The notes beneath the pieces were generated by a model that saw only the letters and a list, made by a program, of their open reading frames with translations, did not search any database and was not told the origin of the DNA. Positions 55,486 through 64,000 of a stretch of 64,000 nucleotides of DNA are shown here, in pieces. Origin of the DNA: Alphaproteobacteria bacterium (GTDB lineage: Bacteria; Pseudomonadota; Alphaproteobacteria; Sphingomonadales; Kordiimonadaceae); assembly GCA_006226495.1 (NCBI GenBank), contig SBGU01000004.1:62766-126765 (forward strand), given 5' to 3'. Made by a program: the position numbers and the translations under genes. Within the stretch, counting starts at the first letter, position 1; each line of letters opens with the position of its first letter.

Positions 55486-57741
55486 ATGAAATATTCCTTG
55501 ATGGCTTCGGCATGCGCCGCGAGCATTCTGGCTTCGGGCGCCGTAAGTGCCGAGGCCGCTGAACCCGCGGACGCATCCGCCGGATCGAAAGCCGTACCAT
55601 TCATTGAAGAGGTCGTGGTAACAGCCCAGAAACGGCTGCAGAACGCTCAGGATATTCCGGTCGCGATCAACGCAATCGGCGAAGACCAGATCAAGGCTTC
55701 GGGCGCGGTTGACACGCTTGACCTGAAGGCCCTTGTGCCATCGCTCAATGTGACCACCGGTGTTGCCGGCTTTGGCCTGCCGCGTATCCGCGGTATCGGC
55801 GCCTCCGGCCAGGGGCCGGGTATTGAAAACCCGGTCGCCGTCCTGGTGGACGATGTCTATTATGGCGCCCCGTTTGGCGTGCTGCAGTCCCTGTTCGATA
55901 CCAAGCAGGTTGCCGTGCTGAAGGGGCCGCAAGGCACGCTTTTCGGCCGCAACGCCACAGGCGGCGTGATCCAGATTTCCACCCTTGATCCCGAATTCGA
56001 CTGGCAGGGCAAGCTGCAGGCCGGTTATGGCAACTATGACAGCTATAACGCTTCGGCCTTTCTGACCGGCGGCCTCAGCGACAAGATCGCCGTCAGCTTC
56101 GCGGGCCAGTATGACAGCCGCAACAAGGGTTATGGTGTCAACCGTTACACTGGCAATGATGTGCAGGAGGGCGATAGCTGGTCTGGCCGCGGCAAGATCA
56201 AATGGGTACCGGACGACGATACATTTGTTCTGCTGAGCGCCGACTTCAGCGGCCGCAATGCATCCGACCCGGCGTTCCGGAACTTCACCCTGAACAGCTC
56301 GGGTGAAAATCTCGAAGACCTGATCACGGCGGCTGGCGGCGATCCCGCAAACGATATCTACAGCGACCTCGATCCGTTGCTGCGTGCCCGCCAAAGCGGT
56401 GTAAGCCTGAAGGTGTCGCACGATTTCGACGGCATGGAGATCAAAAGCATCACTGCCTACCGCAATACCAAGCTGCAAACCCTGTTCGACCCCGATGGCA
56501 CCATCCGGCCGCTCTTGAGGATCGACAACCACAATTTCGACAAGCAGTTCACCCAGGAAATCGATCTTGTATCCCGCAACGACGGGCCGCTGACCTGGAC
56601 CATCGGTGGTTTCTATATGTGGAACTCGGCCGGGCAGGAACCGGGCCGGACCACCGGCCTCATCACCTTCGGCGACAATGGGTACAGCGATTCCATCACC
56701 GACGTGCGGCTGAATTCCCTGTCGGGTTTTGCGGAGGGCAGCTATGCCGTATCCGACGCCACGAACCTGACCGCCGGTATCCGCTATACTCACGACGAAC
56801 GTGAATTCGAGGCCTATGAGGTCGAATATAACGGCAATATCAATGTCACGACCGTTGGCGAAACCGTGGGCGACAGCCGCACTTTCAACAAGGTGACCTG
56901 GCGTCTGGCGCTGGACCATCGCTTTTCGGACCAGGTATTGGGGTATGTCAGCTATAACCGCGGTTTCCGCAGTGGCACCTATGTACCGCAGGCGACACCG
57001 ATCATCGCGCTTGAGCCCGAAGTGGTCGATGCCTACGAAATTGGCCTGAAAACTGACTTTCTGGACCGCAAGGTACGCTTCAATGTGGCAGCCTATTATT
57101 ATGACCAGACCAACGTGCAGGTGCAGCAGGTCATTGCCGGCGTGAACAGCATCTATAATGCGCAAGGTGCGGAAACCTACGGCATCGATGCCGACTTCAT
57201 CGTGCAGGCGACCGATAACCTGCGCCTGTTCGGCGGCCTTGGTTATGTGCATGCCCGTTATACCGATTTCGAGGATGCGATCATTTCCGTGCCATACCCG
57301 TTGCCGGCAGGGTTCGTGATCCCGACCGGCCAGTCGTGCCGGGGCACATTTGGCAACCCCTACACCCAGGTGGGCGGCAACTGCCTGATCACGGGGGATG
57401 CCACCGGGAACAAACTGCAGAACACCCCGGCCATCACCGCCAATATCGGTGCGTCCTACGACATCTATACCGATTTCGGTCGCTTCACCCTGATGGGCAA
57501 CTATTATTACAACGACGGTTATGTCGGAACGGCGGACGAACGTGTGGTGCAGGACAGCTACAGCCTTCTTGACGCCTCGATGACCTGGCACAGCGAAAGC
57601 GAAGCCTGGTACATCCGGCTCTGGGGCCGCAACCTGACGAATGCCCACTATTTTGCCCAGATCGGCGCGACCAACTCGGGCGACAACGGCACACCGGCCG
57701 CACCACGGACCTATGGTCTGACCCTCGGCGTGGAGTTCTAG
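55486..57741 (+). CDS. TonB-dependent outer-membrane receptor 4
   Basis: A 751-residue TonB-dependent receptor. The signal peptide ends near GAVSAEA, the TonB box-like sequence is EEVVVTAQKR, the plug has LKGPQGTLFGRNATGGVIQ, and the terminal residues are LGVEF. GGGGAGG precedes the ATG by 9 bases. Its upstream region shares operator and promoter blocks with the Tat propeller gene, so the two are probably co-induced. The ligand is likely an aromatic or glycosylated compound used by the island. Confidence 0.93.
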   Translation: MKYSLMASACAASILASGAVSAEAAEPADASAGSKAVPFIEEVVVTAQKRLQNAQDIPVAINAIGEDQIKASGAVDTLDLKALVPSLNVTTGVAGFGLPRIRGIGASGQGPGIENPVAVLVDDVYYGAPFGVLQSLFDTKQVAVLKGPQGTLFGRNATGGVIQISTLDPEFDWQGKLQAGYGNYDSYNASAFLTGGLSDKIAVSFAGQYDSRNKGYGVNRYTGNDVQEGDSWSGRGKIKWVPDDDTFVLLSADFSGRNASDPAFRNFTLNSSGENLEDLITAAGGDPANDIYSDLDPLLRARQSGVSLKVSHDFDGMEIKSITAYRNTKLQTLFDPDGTIRPLLRIDNHNFDKQFTQEIDLVSRNDGPLTWTIGGFYMWNSAGQEPGRTTGLITFGDNGYSDSITDVRLNSLSGFAEGSYAVSDATNLTAGIRYTHDEREFEAYEVEYNGNINVTTVGETVGDSRTFNKVTWRLALDHRFSDQVLGYVSYNRGFRSGTYVPQATPIIALEPEVVDAYEIGLKTDFLDRKVRFNVAAYYYDQTNVQVQQVIAGVNSIYNAQGAETYGIDADFIVQATDNLRLFGGLGYVHARYTDFEDAIISVPYPLPAGFVIPTGQSCRGTFGNPYTQVGGNCLITGDATGNKLQNTPAITANIGASYDIYTDFGRFTLMGNYYYNDGYVGTADERVVQDSYSLLDASMTWHSESEAWYIRLWGRNLTNAHYFAQIGATNSGDNGTPAAPRTYGLTLGVEF

Positions 57742-57770
57742 GCCCGTTGGTCAAATAGACTGAAAGTTCT

Positions 57771-57806
57771 AACCCTGCCCCCAAGGAATCCTTGAGGGCA
57801 GGGTTT
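57771..57806 (+). terminator. Terminator of TonB receptor 4
   Basis: AACCCTGCCCCCAAGG and CCTTGAGGGCAGGGTT form a long stem with one small irregularity around a short AAT loop, ending in TTTT at 57803-57806. It begins 30 bases past the receptor stop codon. Confidence 0.85.
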
Positions 57807-57983
57807 TGGTTATGCTGGTCCTGTGCCACCCAGCGCGACCATCGTTTCCGCAGGCGCCGTCATGGCGCACCCAGGAAGCGTGTCGATCCCAAGAAGCGCA
57901 CAATGGACTCTCGCTAAGAACCAGGCGTTCCCTTGTAAAGGAACCGAGGGAAATTTCTCTTGGTGGACGGTTTAACCGTTGAT

Positions 57984-58118
57984 CAAATTTCCAGATATTT
58001 TTGAGATTTCCTCCAAATTTCCTGCTTTTTCTGAGAAAAGGGCGGTCTATTTCTGAGAACGCCAAAACAAAAATCGCGGAAATGCCAGGGCCTGTTTCCG
58101 AGCTTTTTTGAGATTGCA
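57984..58118 (+). repeat. 135-bp dispersed repeat, copy B
   Basis: This stretch aligns with 26003-26137 in direct orientation from CAAATTTCCA to TTGAGATTGCA and has the same length. It shows the same internal TTTCTGAGA-type words. Together the two copies bracket the whole second catabolic island. Confidence 0.7.
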
Positions 58119-58273
58119 CATTTTTTTTGGGCGCGGTGCGCGCGGCGCGGCCCTGTAGGCCTTTGGTCTTGTTTTTCACTGTTGACGAGACCTCAGCAGC
58201 TCTACGCAATAAGGCGTTGTGGAGAGCCCGTCACATGGTATGTCGGCTTACAAATACCAGCGGTATAGAGGTT

Positions 58274-59026
58274 TCAGCCCACATTATTTTGGCTGATGAA
58301 CGTGTCATAAATAATCGGGGTGCGATGCTTTAGCAAAGCATTGAGAGCGCGATCGATTTCATTCACAAGCGCTTTTTTGTCGAAATCATGAGGATGCAAA
58401 GCCATCCGGATGACATCCATCGGCGCTAGAAGTCTGGTGGCAAGTTTCGACCATACAAGTGAACCGATGATCCTTGGCACACTGCGGCTTGCATATGAAA
58501 TCACCGGCGAGTTTTTAAGCAGTTCCCTGCCTGTTTTCGGGGACCAAATACGCCAGTGATCTTCTGCAAATTTAATGCCCTGCTCCTGCAGCACATCTAG
58601 CGCCGCCTCTCCATATAGCCAGGCGGGAGCAATAAACCCGGAAACTTTGCGCCCAAGGATGCCTTCAAGGCATTCCAGCCCGGATTGCACCCTGTTTGTC
58701 GCTTCCAAAGCAGACAGTCCAAGGAACTCTCCTTCGCCAGCGGTTAGCTTTCGGGCCTTCAACCGATCAATATGACTATGGTGTTGGCAATCGTCTTTAT
58801 GGGAAAAACCGTGCAGGATCATCTCAACACCATTATCTGATTTTTGCTTCAGCCAGTGACAAAACTCGGGGTGTTTTTCGATCGGCCATTCACCCCAAAA
58901 GTTGGGGACCACCAACATCGCATAATTGTGCCCGATGCTGGTTCGCTGCAGGAATGAATCGATCTCCAACAGCCTGTCAAAATGGCGGGGTGTCACATCA
59001 TGGATACTGAACAAAATTTTTTTCAT
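58274..59026 (-). CDS. DUF2334 polysaccharide deacetylase-like protein
   Basis: A 250-residue protein of the DUF2334/polysaccharide deacetylase superfamily. Metal-site candidates are the Asp of FSIHDVTP, the His pair in LHGFSHKDD and the His of ALHPHDF. It has no signal peptide, so it may work at the cytoplasmic face on a lipid-linked or soluble sugar. It lies 37 bp downstream of an LptF-like permease gene and is probably co-transcribed, pointing to envelope or lipopolysaccharide modification. Confidence 0.78.
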   Translation of the reverse strand: MKKILFSIHDVTPRHFDRLLEIDSFLQRTSIGHNYAMLVVPNFWGEWPIEKHPEFCHWLKQKSDNGVEMILHGFSHKDDCQHHSHIDRLKARKLTAGEGEFLGLSALEATNRVQSGLECLEGILGRKVSGFIAPAWLYGEAALDVLQEQGIKFAEDHWRIWSPKTGRELLKNSPVISYASRSVPRIIGSLVWSKLATRLLAPMDVIRMALHPHDFDKKALVNEIDRALNALLKHRTPIIYDTFISQNNVG

Positions 59027-59063
59027 CTTTCTGAAGCCTGAAAAGTGTGACGGTAGAGGAATG

Positions 59064-60245
59064 CTAGCAATTTGATATAGAAGGTTTTTTTCGACTTTTT
59101 ATCAGTTTCGACAGGGTATCTGTAAATCTGTACAAAGCGGCCAGGGGCTGGCCGTTGGCAGTAAAGCCAAAAATGTAAAAAGTCCGGATACTGAACAGGG
59201 CAAAGGTAAAAAAGGTGGGCCACAGAATGACGGCAGGTGGGAAAGAGCTTACGTTCGAACCAAAGTCCAACGCTTTGATCAGAACCAGTATGACGAATAT
59301 CCCGACCGTCACTTGAATCGAAGACCTTCTCCTCACTGGCGGATCTGCAAGCCCCATGGCCAGGCATGGGATCAGCAATGGCACCAAGGTCCAAATAAGT
59401 CGCCTTTGAGCCTCCCCCAGTAAACTGCGGGATTCAAGAAAGTCGCTGCTTTTGCTCTGAGAGGTTTCAATCAACTCAAGGAACGTCAGCTCTTTTTCTG
59501 CCTCACCGCGACCCCTGAACCTGGGAATTTCTGGAAGGGCTAGCGCCAGGTCGTACCGTTCGAATTCCAGCGTCGCCGGTTTTCTCTCGTCGGGATTTTC
59601 CGTGGTGAGGATCTGTCCATCATATAGTCGAAATACGATAAAGTCCTTGTTTCCAGAGTGAATAAAAACACCGCGCGAAGCCGTTAGATAAGAAACCTTT
59701 GCAACGTCTTCTTTCATTTCCAGGAATATACCGTTTAACCCTCCGTCTTTTGGGGAAATAGACTCTACATATAACGTCAATTTCGAGCCGATAGGGGTAA
59801 ACGCGCCGGCTGCAACAGATTTACCAAATGCACCACTTCGAGTTTTATAACTCTGTTCAGCAAACCGGAATTCCGCGAGCGGTTCGACATAGCAAACAAT
59901 GAGCGCATTTAAGGTGGCAAGAAGTATTCCAAACCCCAGGGGCAAGCGAAGCAGCCGGAAAGGAGAAACCTGACATGCCGACAGTATGGCCAGCTCATTG
60001 TCTTTCGACAGCTTGAGGAAGGTCAGCATGATCGCCAACATCAAGCTTATGGGAATACCGATCGCCAAATATTCGGGCAACAAATACACAAGCATGGCGA
60101 AAACGGCAGTAGCGGGTGCGCCGGTTTGCAAGGAAAATTGAAACAGGCTGAACATGTTCTCGATAAGCAATAACCCCACGATAAGCAGCATTACGGCAAT
60201 AAGCCGTTTTGAAACATGCTTGGCAATATAGAGGTCTATGATCAT
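59064..60245 (-). CDS. LptF/LptG-family permease
   Basis: A 393-residue inner-membrane protein of the YjgP/YjgQ (LptF/LptG) family, which moves lipopolysaccharide from the inner membrane to the periplasmic bridge. It has helices at about 15-35, 55-80 and 100-120, a periplasmic beta-jellyroll-like region (about 130-270), then three more helices. The family motif PEYLAIGIPISLMLAIMLTF is clear. LptF and LptG genes normally sit together; here only one is present and a DUF2334 gene follows. The ribosome-binding site is weak. Confidence 0.82.
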   Translation of the reverse strand: MIIDLYIAKHVSKRLIAVMLLIVGLLLIENMFSLFQFSLQTGAPATAVFAMLVYLLPEYLAIGIPISLMLAIMLTFLKLSKDNELAILSACQVSPFRLLRLPLGFGILLATLNALIVCYVEPLAEFRFAEQSYKTRSGAFGKSVAAGAFTPIGSKLTLYVESISPKDGGLNGIFLEMKEDVAKVSYLTASRGVFIHSGNKDFIVFRLYDGQILTTENPDERKPATLEFERYDLALALPEIPRFRGRGEAEKELTFLELIETSQSKSSDFLESRSLLGEAQRRLIWTLVPLLIPCLAMGLADPPVRRRSSIQVTVGIFVILVLIKALDFGSNVSSFPPAVILWPTFFTFALFSIRTFYIFGFTANGQPLAALYRFTDTLSKLIKSRKKPSISNC

Positions 60246-60364
60246 TCAGCTTGGAAAGTGAGTTTTGAGGTGGCTTCAGAATGGTAGACGGTCACCCCTG
60301 CTGCACACCTCCAAAGAACTTTCCAAAAACTGGCCTTGTCCCGGAATCGCGTCCGGCCGGCATA

Positions 60365-60395
60365 AGGTTTCCGGCACTTCAGGGCCGGGAAACCT
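60365..60395 (-). terminator. Hairpin after TonB receptor 5
   Basis: AGGTTTCCGGC (60365-60375) and GCCGGGAAACCT (60384-60395) pair with one bulged base. It lies just beyond the receptor stop on the minus strand. No strong T-run follows. Confidence 0.5.
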
Positions 60396-60430
60396 GCCAT
60401 TATTTCCCACTTGGAGTTTCTTTCTTGATC

Positions 60431-62965
60431 TCAGAACTTCCGTTCCAAATATACACCGATTGTACGGGGTCTGGGGGGCGTAACCTGATTGTTCCTGGAG
60501 ACCGTAAAGGGGTTGCCATAGGAAAAAGTATTGGCCCTGCTATCGGTTAAATTCTCAACGTACAAGCCAAGCTTCCAGCTACTGTCTGAAAATTCAAAGT
60601 GGGCGTTCACGATACTGTAGTCGCCCATTCCAAGACTGTTTTCTTCATCAAAAGTAAGCACAGAATCCCCGGTGAAGCTGTAGGTCGCACTCAATGTAGC
60701 AAGCCAATGCCTATTGACGTCAAACTGATATAAAGCTGCGAGACTGAAAGTCGGCTCGGGAATGGCGGGAAGCCTGTCGCCAGGCTCTGCGCCCAATGAT
60801 GGGTTTCCATCTTGCAACTCGCTATCGTTCCAAAACAAAGAGCCGCTTACTTCCAGGCCATGAATGGGCCGGGCAGAAAACTCAATTTCAAACCCCAGGT
60901 TCCGTGCATTGCCCACATTGGTGACATAGGGCAAACCAGAATAACCAAGTTGATCAGATTGGATATTGAGCCAGCGTACATAGAATGCGGCTAAATTGAG
61001 CGATAGGTCCCTATTGAGCCAGTAGGACTTGAGACCTACTTCATAGTTGATGATCTCGTCTGATCGCAGTTCCCTGGGCTCGAAGTCCTCACTTTGGCGG
61101 CTGCCCGCTTCAGGTCTTGCAAGCGCCTCAAAAGGGGAGAGAATATTAAAACCACCTTCTCTGTAGCCCATGCCGATTTGTGCGTAAGTCTGAATATCAT
61201 CGGACCATTGATATCGTGCGGCGATCTTCGGGATAAGTTTTGTGGTAGCTTTTTGTTTCTCGTGCGCCTGCCGTTCCTCAGCAAGTGCAAAATCAGAAAC
61301 ATAGTCTAAAGCAAGAGTGTTGTAGGCATATCGGATACCCGCCGTGACGCTGAATTTGCTGCTGACGCGATATGAGGCCTCACCAAAAAGCGCAATATCT
61401 TCAGCCCTCTCTATCTGTTTTTCAGCCAGAACTATTCCCGGAGCACCGCTTTCTGTCGCGACCAACATCAATCTGTCACTATTGCTCGTACTATGCAGGT
61501 AATAGACGCCGGCAAGCCATTCGAACCGAGAGCTGTCACTTGATTGCAGCCTGGTCTCATGCCCCAAAGTATTTATGTCTTCCCGTGTGAAGTACCCCAA
61601 TGTGCCGGGCTGCGCATCGCCCAGAAAATCTTCGCCATCGCCAATGTCGATCAGGTTGCTGGATACATATTCATCCTCAGAAAGGTTCTTTAGTCGCTCA
61701 GCAAATGGCAGGCCCTCTGACGCATCAAAGGTTTCATGTAACGTGCGGTCGACAAACGACGTGGCGCTGGTAAGCTGAACAGATCCCATTCGGCCTTTAA
61801 GAGTGACGACACCATGCACGAAGTTGTCGCCATAGGGTTCTGATAGTTGCAGCGAGCGTTTATTGCGCCCTTGCTCCTCGAAATAGTACTGGCTGTCATC
61901 ATAGCGAATAGCCTGCAAATTTATGGAGGTATCCAGGACCCAGGCGTTATTGATTTGCCATCGGACGCTGGGCCGCATTCCATAGATATCCAGGTCGTTC
62001 AGATTTTCGAGACCACGTGCGACATCGTCAATGTAACCACCACGCATATGACCATACGCTGAAATGCGAAAGCCCAGTTGGTCGGTTTTGAGCGGTGTGT
62101 TGAATATGACATCAATGTTTCCGTTGTGCCCGCCACCTTTGGTGACGCCAACACCTATTCGTGTTTTCCCGAACGTGTCGTTCAATACCGGTTTGGCCGA
62201 AATCACCCGGTAAAGTCCTCCAAGTGAACCTGCGCCGTATAGTGTACCCTGCGGTCCTCGCATCAACTCAATGCGCTCAACGTCATACAGTCGAATGTCA
62301 GGATTGGTGTCGCTAAAATTGATGGGAGCTTCGTCGAGATAGACGCCGACCATACTTGTCGTGCGGTCCGCATACGGGCCATCAGAAAGCCCTCGAATAA
62401 AAATCTTGTTGCGCCCTGGCCCCAGGTTGGTTGTCGAAACACCTGCCAGATGGGCAGCCAGTGACTGTAGGTCATACGTTCCCAGGTCTTCTAAAGCCAG
62501 CGATGAGACCGCGGAAACACTCACCGGCAGCCCGAAGCTCGTTTCTGGCCTCTTGGTGGCTGTAACGACCAGGTCTTCGACATACTCAGGTCGTTCTTGA
62601 TCCACTTCGAGCTCAGCAATGTCCGGCTTTTCAACGGTGTCATCTGTCGTGTTGCGCTCACGTACAAAAATCTGGACTGAACTTGAGGTGATAAAACGGA
62701 AAGAAAACCCGGTGTCTTTTAAAATTGACCTCAATGACGCTTCTTTAGAGATTTGTCCGGATGTGCCAACGGATTGTGCTTTTGCAAGGTCAAGGCCCGA
62801 GAAGCTAATGGATAACTTCGCCTCTTCAGCAAATGTATATAGCGCTGTATCCAGGGGCCCTGCAGGAATCTCGTAGGATTTGATCTGGACTGATGCTTGA
62901 GCAGATGACGGCGCGAGTAAACAATTTGCGGCGAGCAATATCGCGATGACTACAGATGTTTGCAC
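60431..62965 (-). CDS. Transducing-type TonB-dependent receptor 5 with STN domain
   Basis: An 844-residue receptor. After the signal peptide (near SSAQAS) it has a secretin/TonB short N-terminal (STN) domain at about residues 30-105 (IPAGPLDTALYTFAEEAKL, LDLAKAQSVGTSGQ), then a TonB box-like VEDLVVTATKRPE, a plug with LMRGPQGTLYGAGSLGGLY and a barrel ending YLERKF. STN domains signal to a FecR protein, and the fecR-like gene lies 3 bp upstream. It is therefore an autoregulated, FecA-type receptor for a ferric chelate or another ligand. Confidence 0.92.
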   Translation of the reverse strand: MQTSVVIAILLAANCLLAPSSAQASVQIKSYEIPAGPLDTALYTFAEEAKLSISFSGLDLAKAQSVGTSGQISKEASLRSILKDTGFSFRFITSSSVQIFVRERNTTDDTVEKPDIAELEVDQERPEYVEDLVVTATKRPETSFGLPVSVSAVSSLALEDLGTYDLQSLAAHLAGVSTTNLGPGRNKIFIRGLSDGPYADRTTSMVGVYLDEAPINFSDTNPDIRLYDVERIELMRGPQGTLYGAGSLGGLYRVISAKPVLNDTFGKTRIGVGVTKGGGHNGNIDVIFNTPLKTDQLGFRISAYGHMRGGYIDDVARGLENLNDLDIYGMRPSVRWQINNAWVLDTSINLQAIRYDDSQYYFEEQGRNKRSLQLSEPYGDNFVHGVVTLKGRMGSVQLTSATSFVDRTLHETFDASEGLPFAERLKNLSEDEYVSSNLIDIGDGEDFLGDAQPGTLGYFTREDINTLGHETRLQSSDSSRFEWLAGVYYLHSTSNSDRLMLVATESGAPGIVLAEKQIERAEDIALFGEASYRVSSKFSVTAGIRYAYNTLALDYVSDFALAEERQAHEKQKATTKLIPKIAARYQWSDDIQTYAQIGMGYREGGFNILSPFEALARPEAGSRQSEDFEPRELRSDEIINYEVGLKSYWLNRDLSLNLAAFYVRWLNIQSDQLGYSGLPYVTNVGNARNLGFEIEFSARPIHGLEVSGSLFWNDSELQDGNPSLGAEPGDRLPAIPEPTFSLAALYQFDVNRHWLATLSATYSFTGDSVLTFDEENSLGMGDYSIVNAHFEFSDSSWKLGLYVENLTDSRANTFSYGNPFTVSRNNQVTPPRPRTIGVYLERKF

Positions 62966-62968
62966 CGG

Positions 62969-63994
62969 TTAGTCTCGTGCTTCATCCAACCAATAGCCTT
63001 CACCATCTTTTCGCACAGCGAGGTCCAGGAACGTAGCAAGGTTTGTTAGCATTTTTTCGATATCTGATACAACCAGTGAGCCTGAGAAGCGCCTTGATCC
63101 GATACCCTGACCTTCTATCCTTATTGAAGTTTCAGGAAACAGCATTTCAAGTCTCTCTACAACGGTTGTGAGCGGTTCATCCTGAAAAGTGATCGATCCG
63201 GTGGTCCAGAAACCTATCGTCTCAACAGGGGCAGATTTAATTTCGGGCATATTCTGGCCTTGGTGGTAGAGAGCTATGGTGCCCGGTTCAATCAACAAGG
63301 GAGACTGTGGAGCAACCTCAGGGGTATCCGACGACGACACCGACACGAGCCCCTTGTTAACGGCAACCCGGTCGAAATCCGTTCCCTTGATGACTTCAAA
63401 GCGCGTGCCGACCACCCGGACTTTTCGCGCACCAAAGTTTACGGTAAACGGACGGTTCGGGTCCGGGACGACGCTGAAAAAACCACGCCCACTCAGCAGA
63501 TCAACATCCCGGACGTCCGAATTCATGCGGACGCTCATACTGCTCCCTGCGAAGAGTGTAACCTGGGAACCATCGGCCAGTTGTACGTTGCGAACATCTC
63601 CGGCATCAGCCGAGTATAGCTGTTCAGATACTTGTGTATCGAACAGTGCGCCGCCGGGAAAAATCACGACAAAGAGAAGGGCTGCCGCGGCCGCAAGCCC
63701 TGTTGCGATTTGAGGCCATCTCCAGCCGGACCAAAAGCGGCTACCTTGGCTAACTTGAACCGAAGGAGCCAGGTCCTTGCCGAATGCAGTGCGTAATTCC
63801 GTCTCGAAAGCAGACAGGTTTCGCATAGACATTGCGATCTGCTCATAGGCAAGCGGGTGTGAGGGGTCTTGCAGCAGCCACTCCATATGCGCCGTCTGGT
63901 CTGCCTCACTGGCGTGGCCCGTCGTCATCAAAGCATACCATTCAGAGGCACGCTCAAACGTTGCGGCAGCTATATGTCGGTCTTCGTTCGACAT
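62969..63994 (-). CDS. FecR-like anti-sigma/sigma-regulator protein
   Basis: A 341-residue FecR-family protein. The cytoplasmic N-terminal domain has the anchor EASEWYALMTTGHASEAD-like sequence with the conserved DPSHPLAYEQ, one membrane helix lies at about residues 95-115 (IATGLAAAAALLFVVIF), and a periplasmic FecR domain follows (LADGSQVTLFAGSSMSVRMN, VVGTRFEV), ending with a DUF4974-like C-terminal region. It senses the STN domain of receptor 5 and controls an ECF sigma factor. The fecI-type gene is not in the window and should lie immediately beyond 64000. Confidence 0.9.
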   Translation of the reverse strand: MSNEDRHIAAATFERASEWYALMTTGHASEADQTAHMEWLLQDPSHPLAYEQIAMSMRNLSAFETELRTAFGKDLAPSVQVSQGSRFWSGWRWPQIATGLAAAAALLFVVIFPGGALFDTQVSEQLYSADAGDVRNVQLADGSQVTLFAGSSMSVRMNSDVRDVDLLSGRGFFSVVPDPNRPFTVNFGARKVRVVGTRFEVIKGTDFDRVAVNKGLVSVSSSDTPEVAPQSPLLIEPGTIALYHQGQNMPEIKSAPVETIGFWTTGSITFQDEPLTTVVERLEMLFPETSIRIEGQGIGSRRFSGSLVVSDIEKMLTNLATFLDLAVRKDGEGYWLDEARD

Positions 63995-64000
63995 CCCATT

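Larger units (their letters stand above)
57742..58273. other. Intergenic boundary region at 58 kb
   Basis: No gene is supported in these 532 bases. The stretch holds the receptor 4 terminator and copy B of the 135-bp repeat. Base composition to the right looks clearly less GC-rich than to the left, so this is a likely island edge. Confidence 0.6.

Overview
The window is high-GC DNA from an alphaproteobacterium. The evidence is a sphingomonad-style protocatechuate 4,5-cleavage (lig) pathway, five TonB-dependent outer-membrane receptors, Tat-exported enzymes and a FecR-type regulator. Genus cannot be assigned from the sequence alone; a sphingomonad or a Kordiimonas/Emcibacter-like lineage would fit. 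No rRNA, tRNA, CRISPR array or intact insertion sequence was seen.

Region 1 (about 0.07-25.5 kb) is a nearly complete 4-hydroxybenzoate/protocatechuate catabolic locus. pobA (4-hydroxybenzoate to protocatechuate) is divergent from an AraC-type regulator. A membrane-anchored sorbosone-dehydrogenase-like/cytochrome c protein and a TonB receptor follow. A 2,4'-dihydroxyacetophenone-dioxygenase-like cupin would feed 4-hydroxybenzoate into pobA. A LysR-type regulator with two tandem DNA-binding domains is divergent from a 12-kb operon: ligK, ligU, a DUF1932 dehydrogenase, ligJ, ligI, ligA, ligB, ligC, an aldo/keto reductase, a pcaK-like permease, an aromatic-aldehyde dehydrogenase and an unknown membrane protein. 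A Tat-exported ThDP enzyme and a second TonB receptor are transcribed toward this operon from the right.

Region 2 (about 25.5-27 kb) is a gene-poor junction. It holds a 135-bp repeat that recurs in the same orientation at 58 kb, a broken ORF and a perfect dyad.

Region 3 (about 27-57.8 kb) is a second catabolic island, only partly interpretable. It has two more class III extradiol dioxygenase modules (ligA2B2 and a solitary ligB3 in which an iron-ligand His is replaced by Gln), a second ligJ, another LigI-like amidohydrolase, an HpaI-type aldolase, two cytosolic proteins of the 4,5-dihydroxyphthalate-decarboxylase family, two ThDP enzymes, a 2-oxoglutarate-semialdehyde dehydrogenase, a dienelactone hydrolase, a lactonase, four MFS transporters, two TonB receptors, a Tat-exported beta-propeller and a ceramidase-like hydrolase. 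A second tandem-HTH LysR regulator sits in its middle. No ring-hydroxylating oxygenase is present, so the starting substrate is unknown. I infer a parallel route for a catecholic or carboxylated aromatic that ends in pyruvate and 2-oxoglutarate-type products.

Region 4 (about 58-64 kb) looks less GC-rich and unrelated in function: a DUF2334 deacetylase-like protein, an isolated LptF/LptG-type permease, a transducing-type TonB receptor with an N-terminal STN domain, and its FecR-like anti-sigma regulator. The partner sigma factor is probably just outside the window.

Two families of conserved non-coding elements tie the catabolic regions together. A 40-41-bp composite element occurs three times in region 1 (upstream of both TonB receptors and between lysR1 and ligK). 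A different motif, AAAACYTATCAYCC plus a block 46-49 bp downstream, occurs three times in region 3. They are good candidates for the operators of the two double-HTH LysR proteins.
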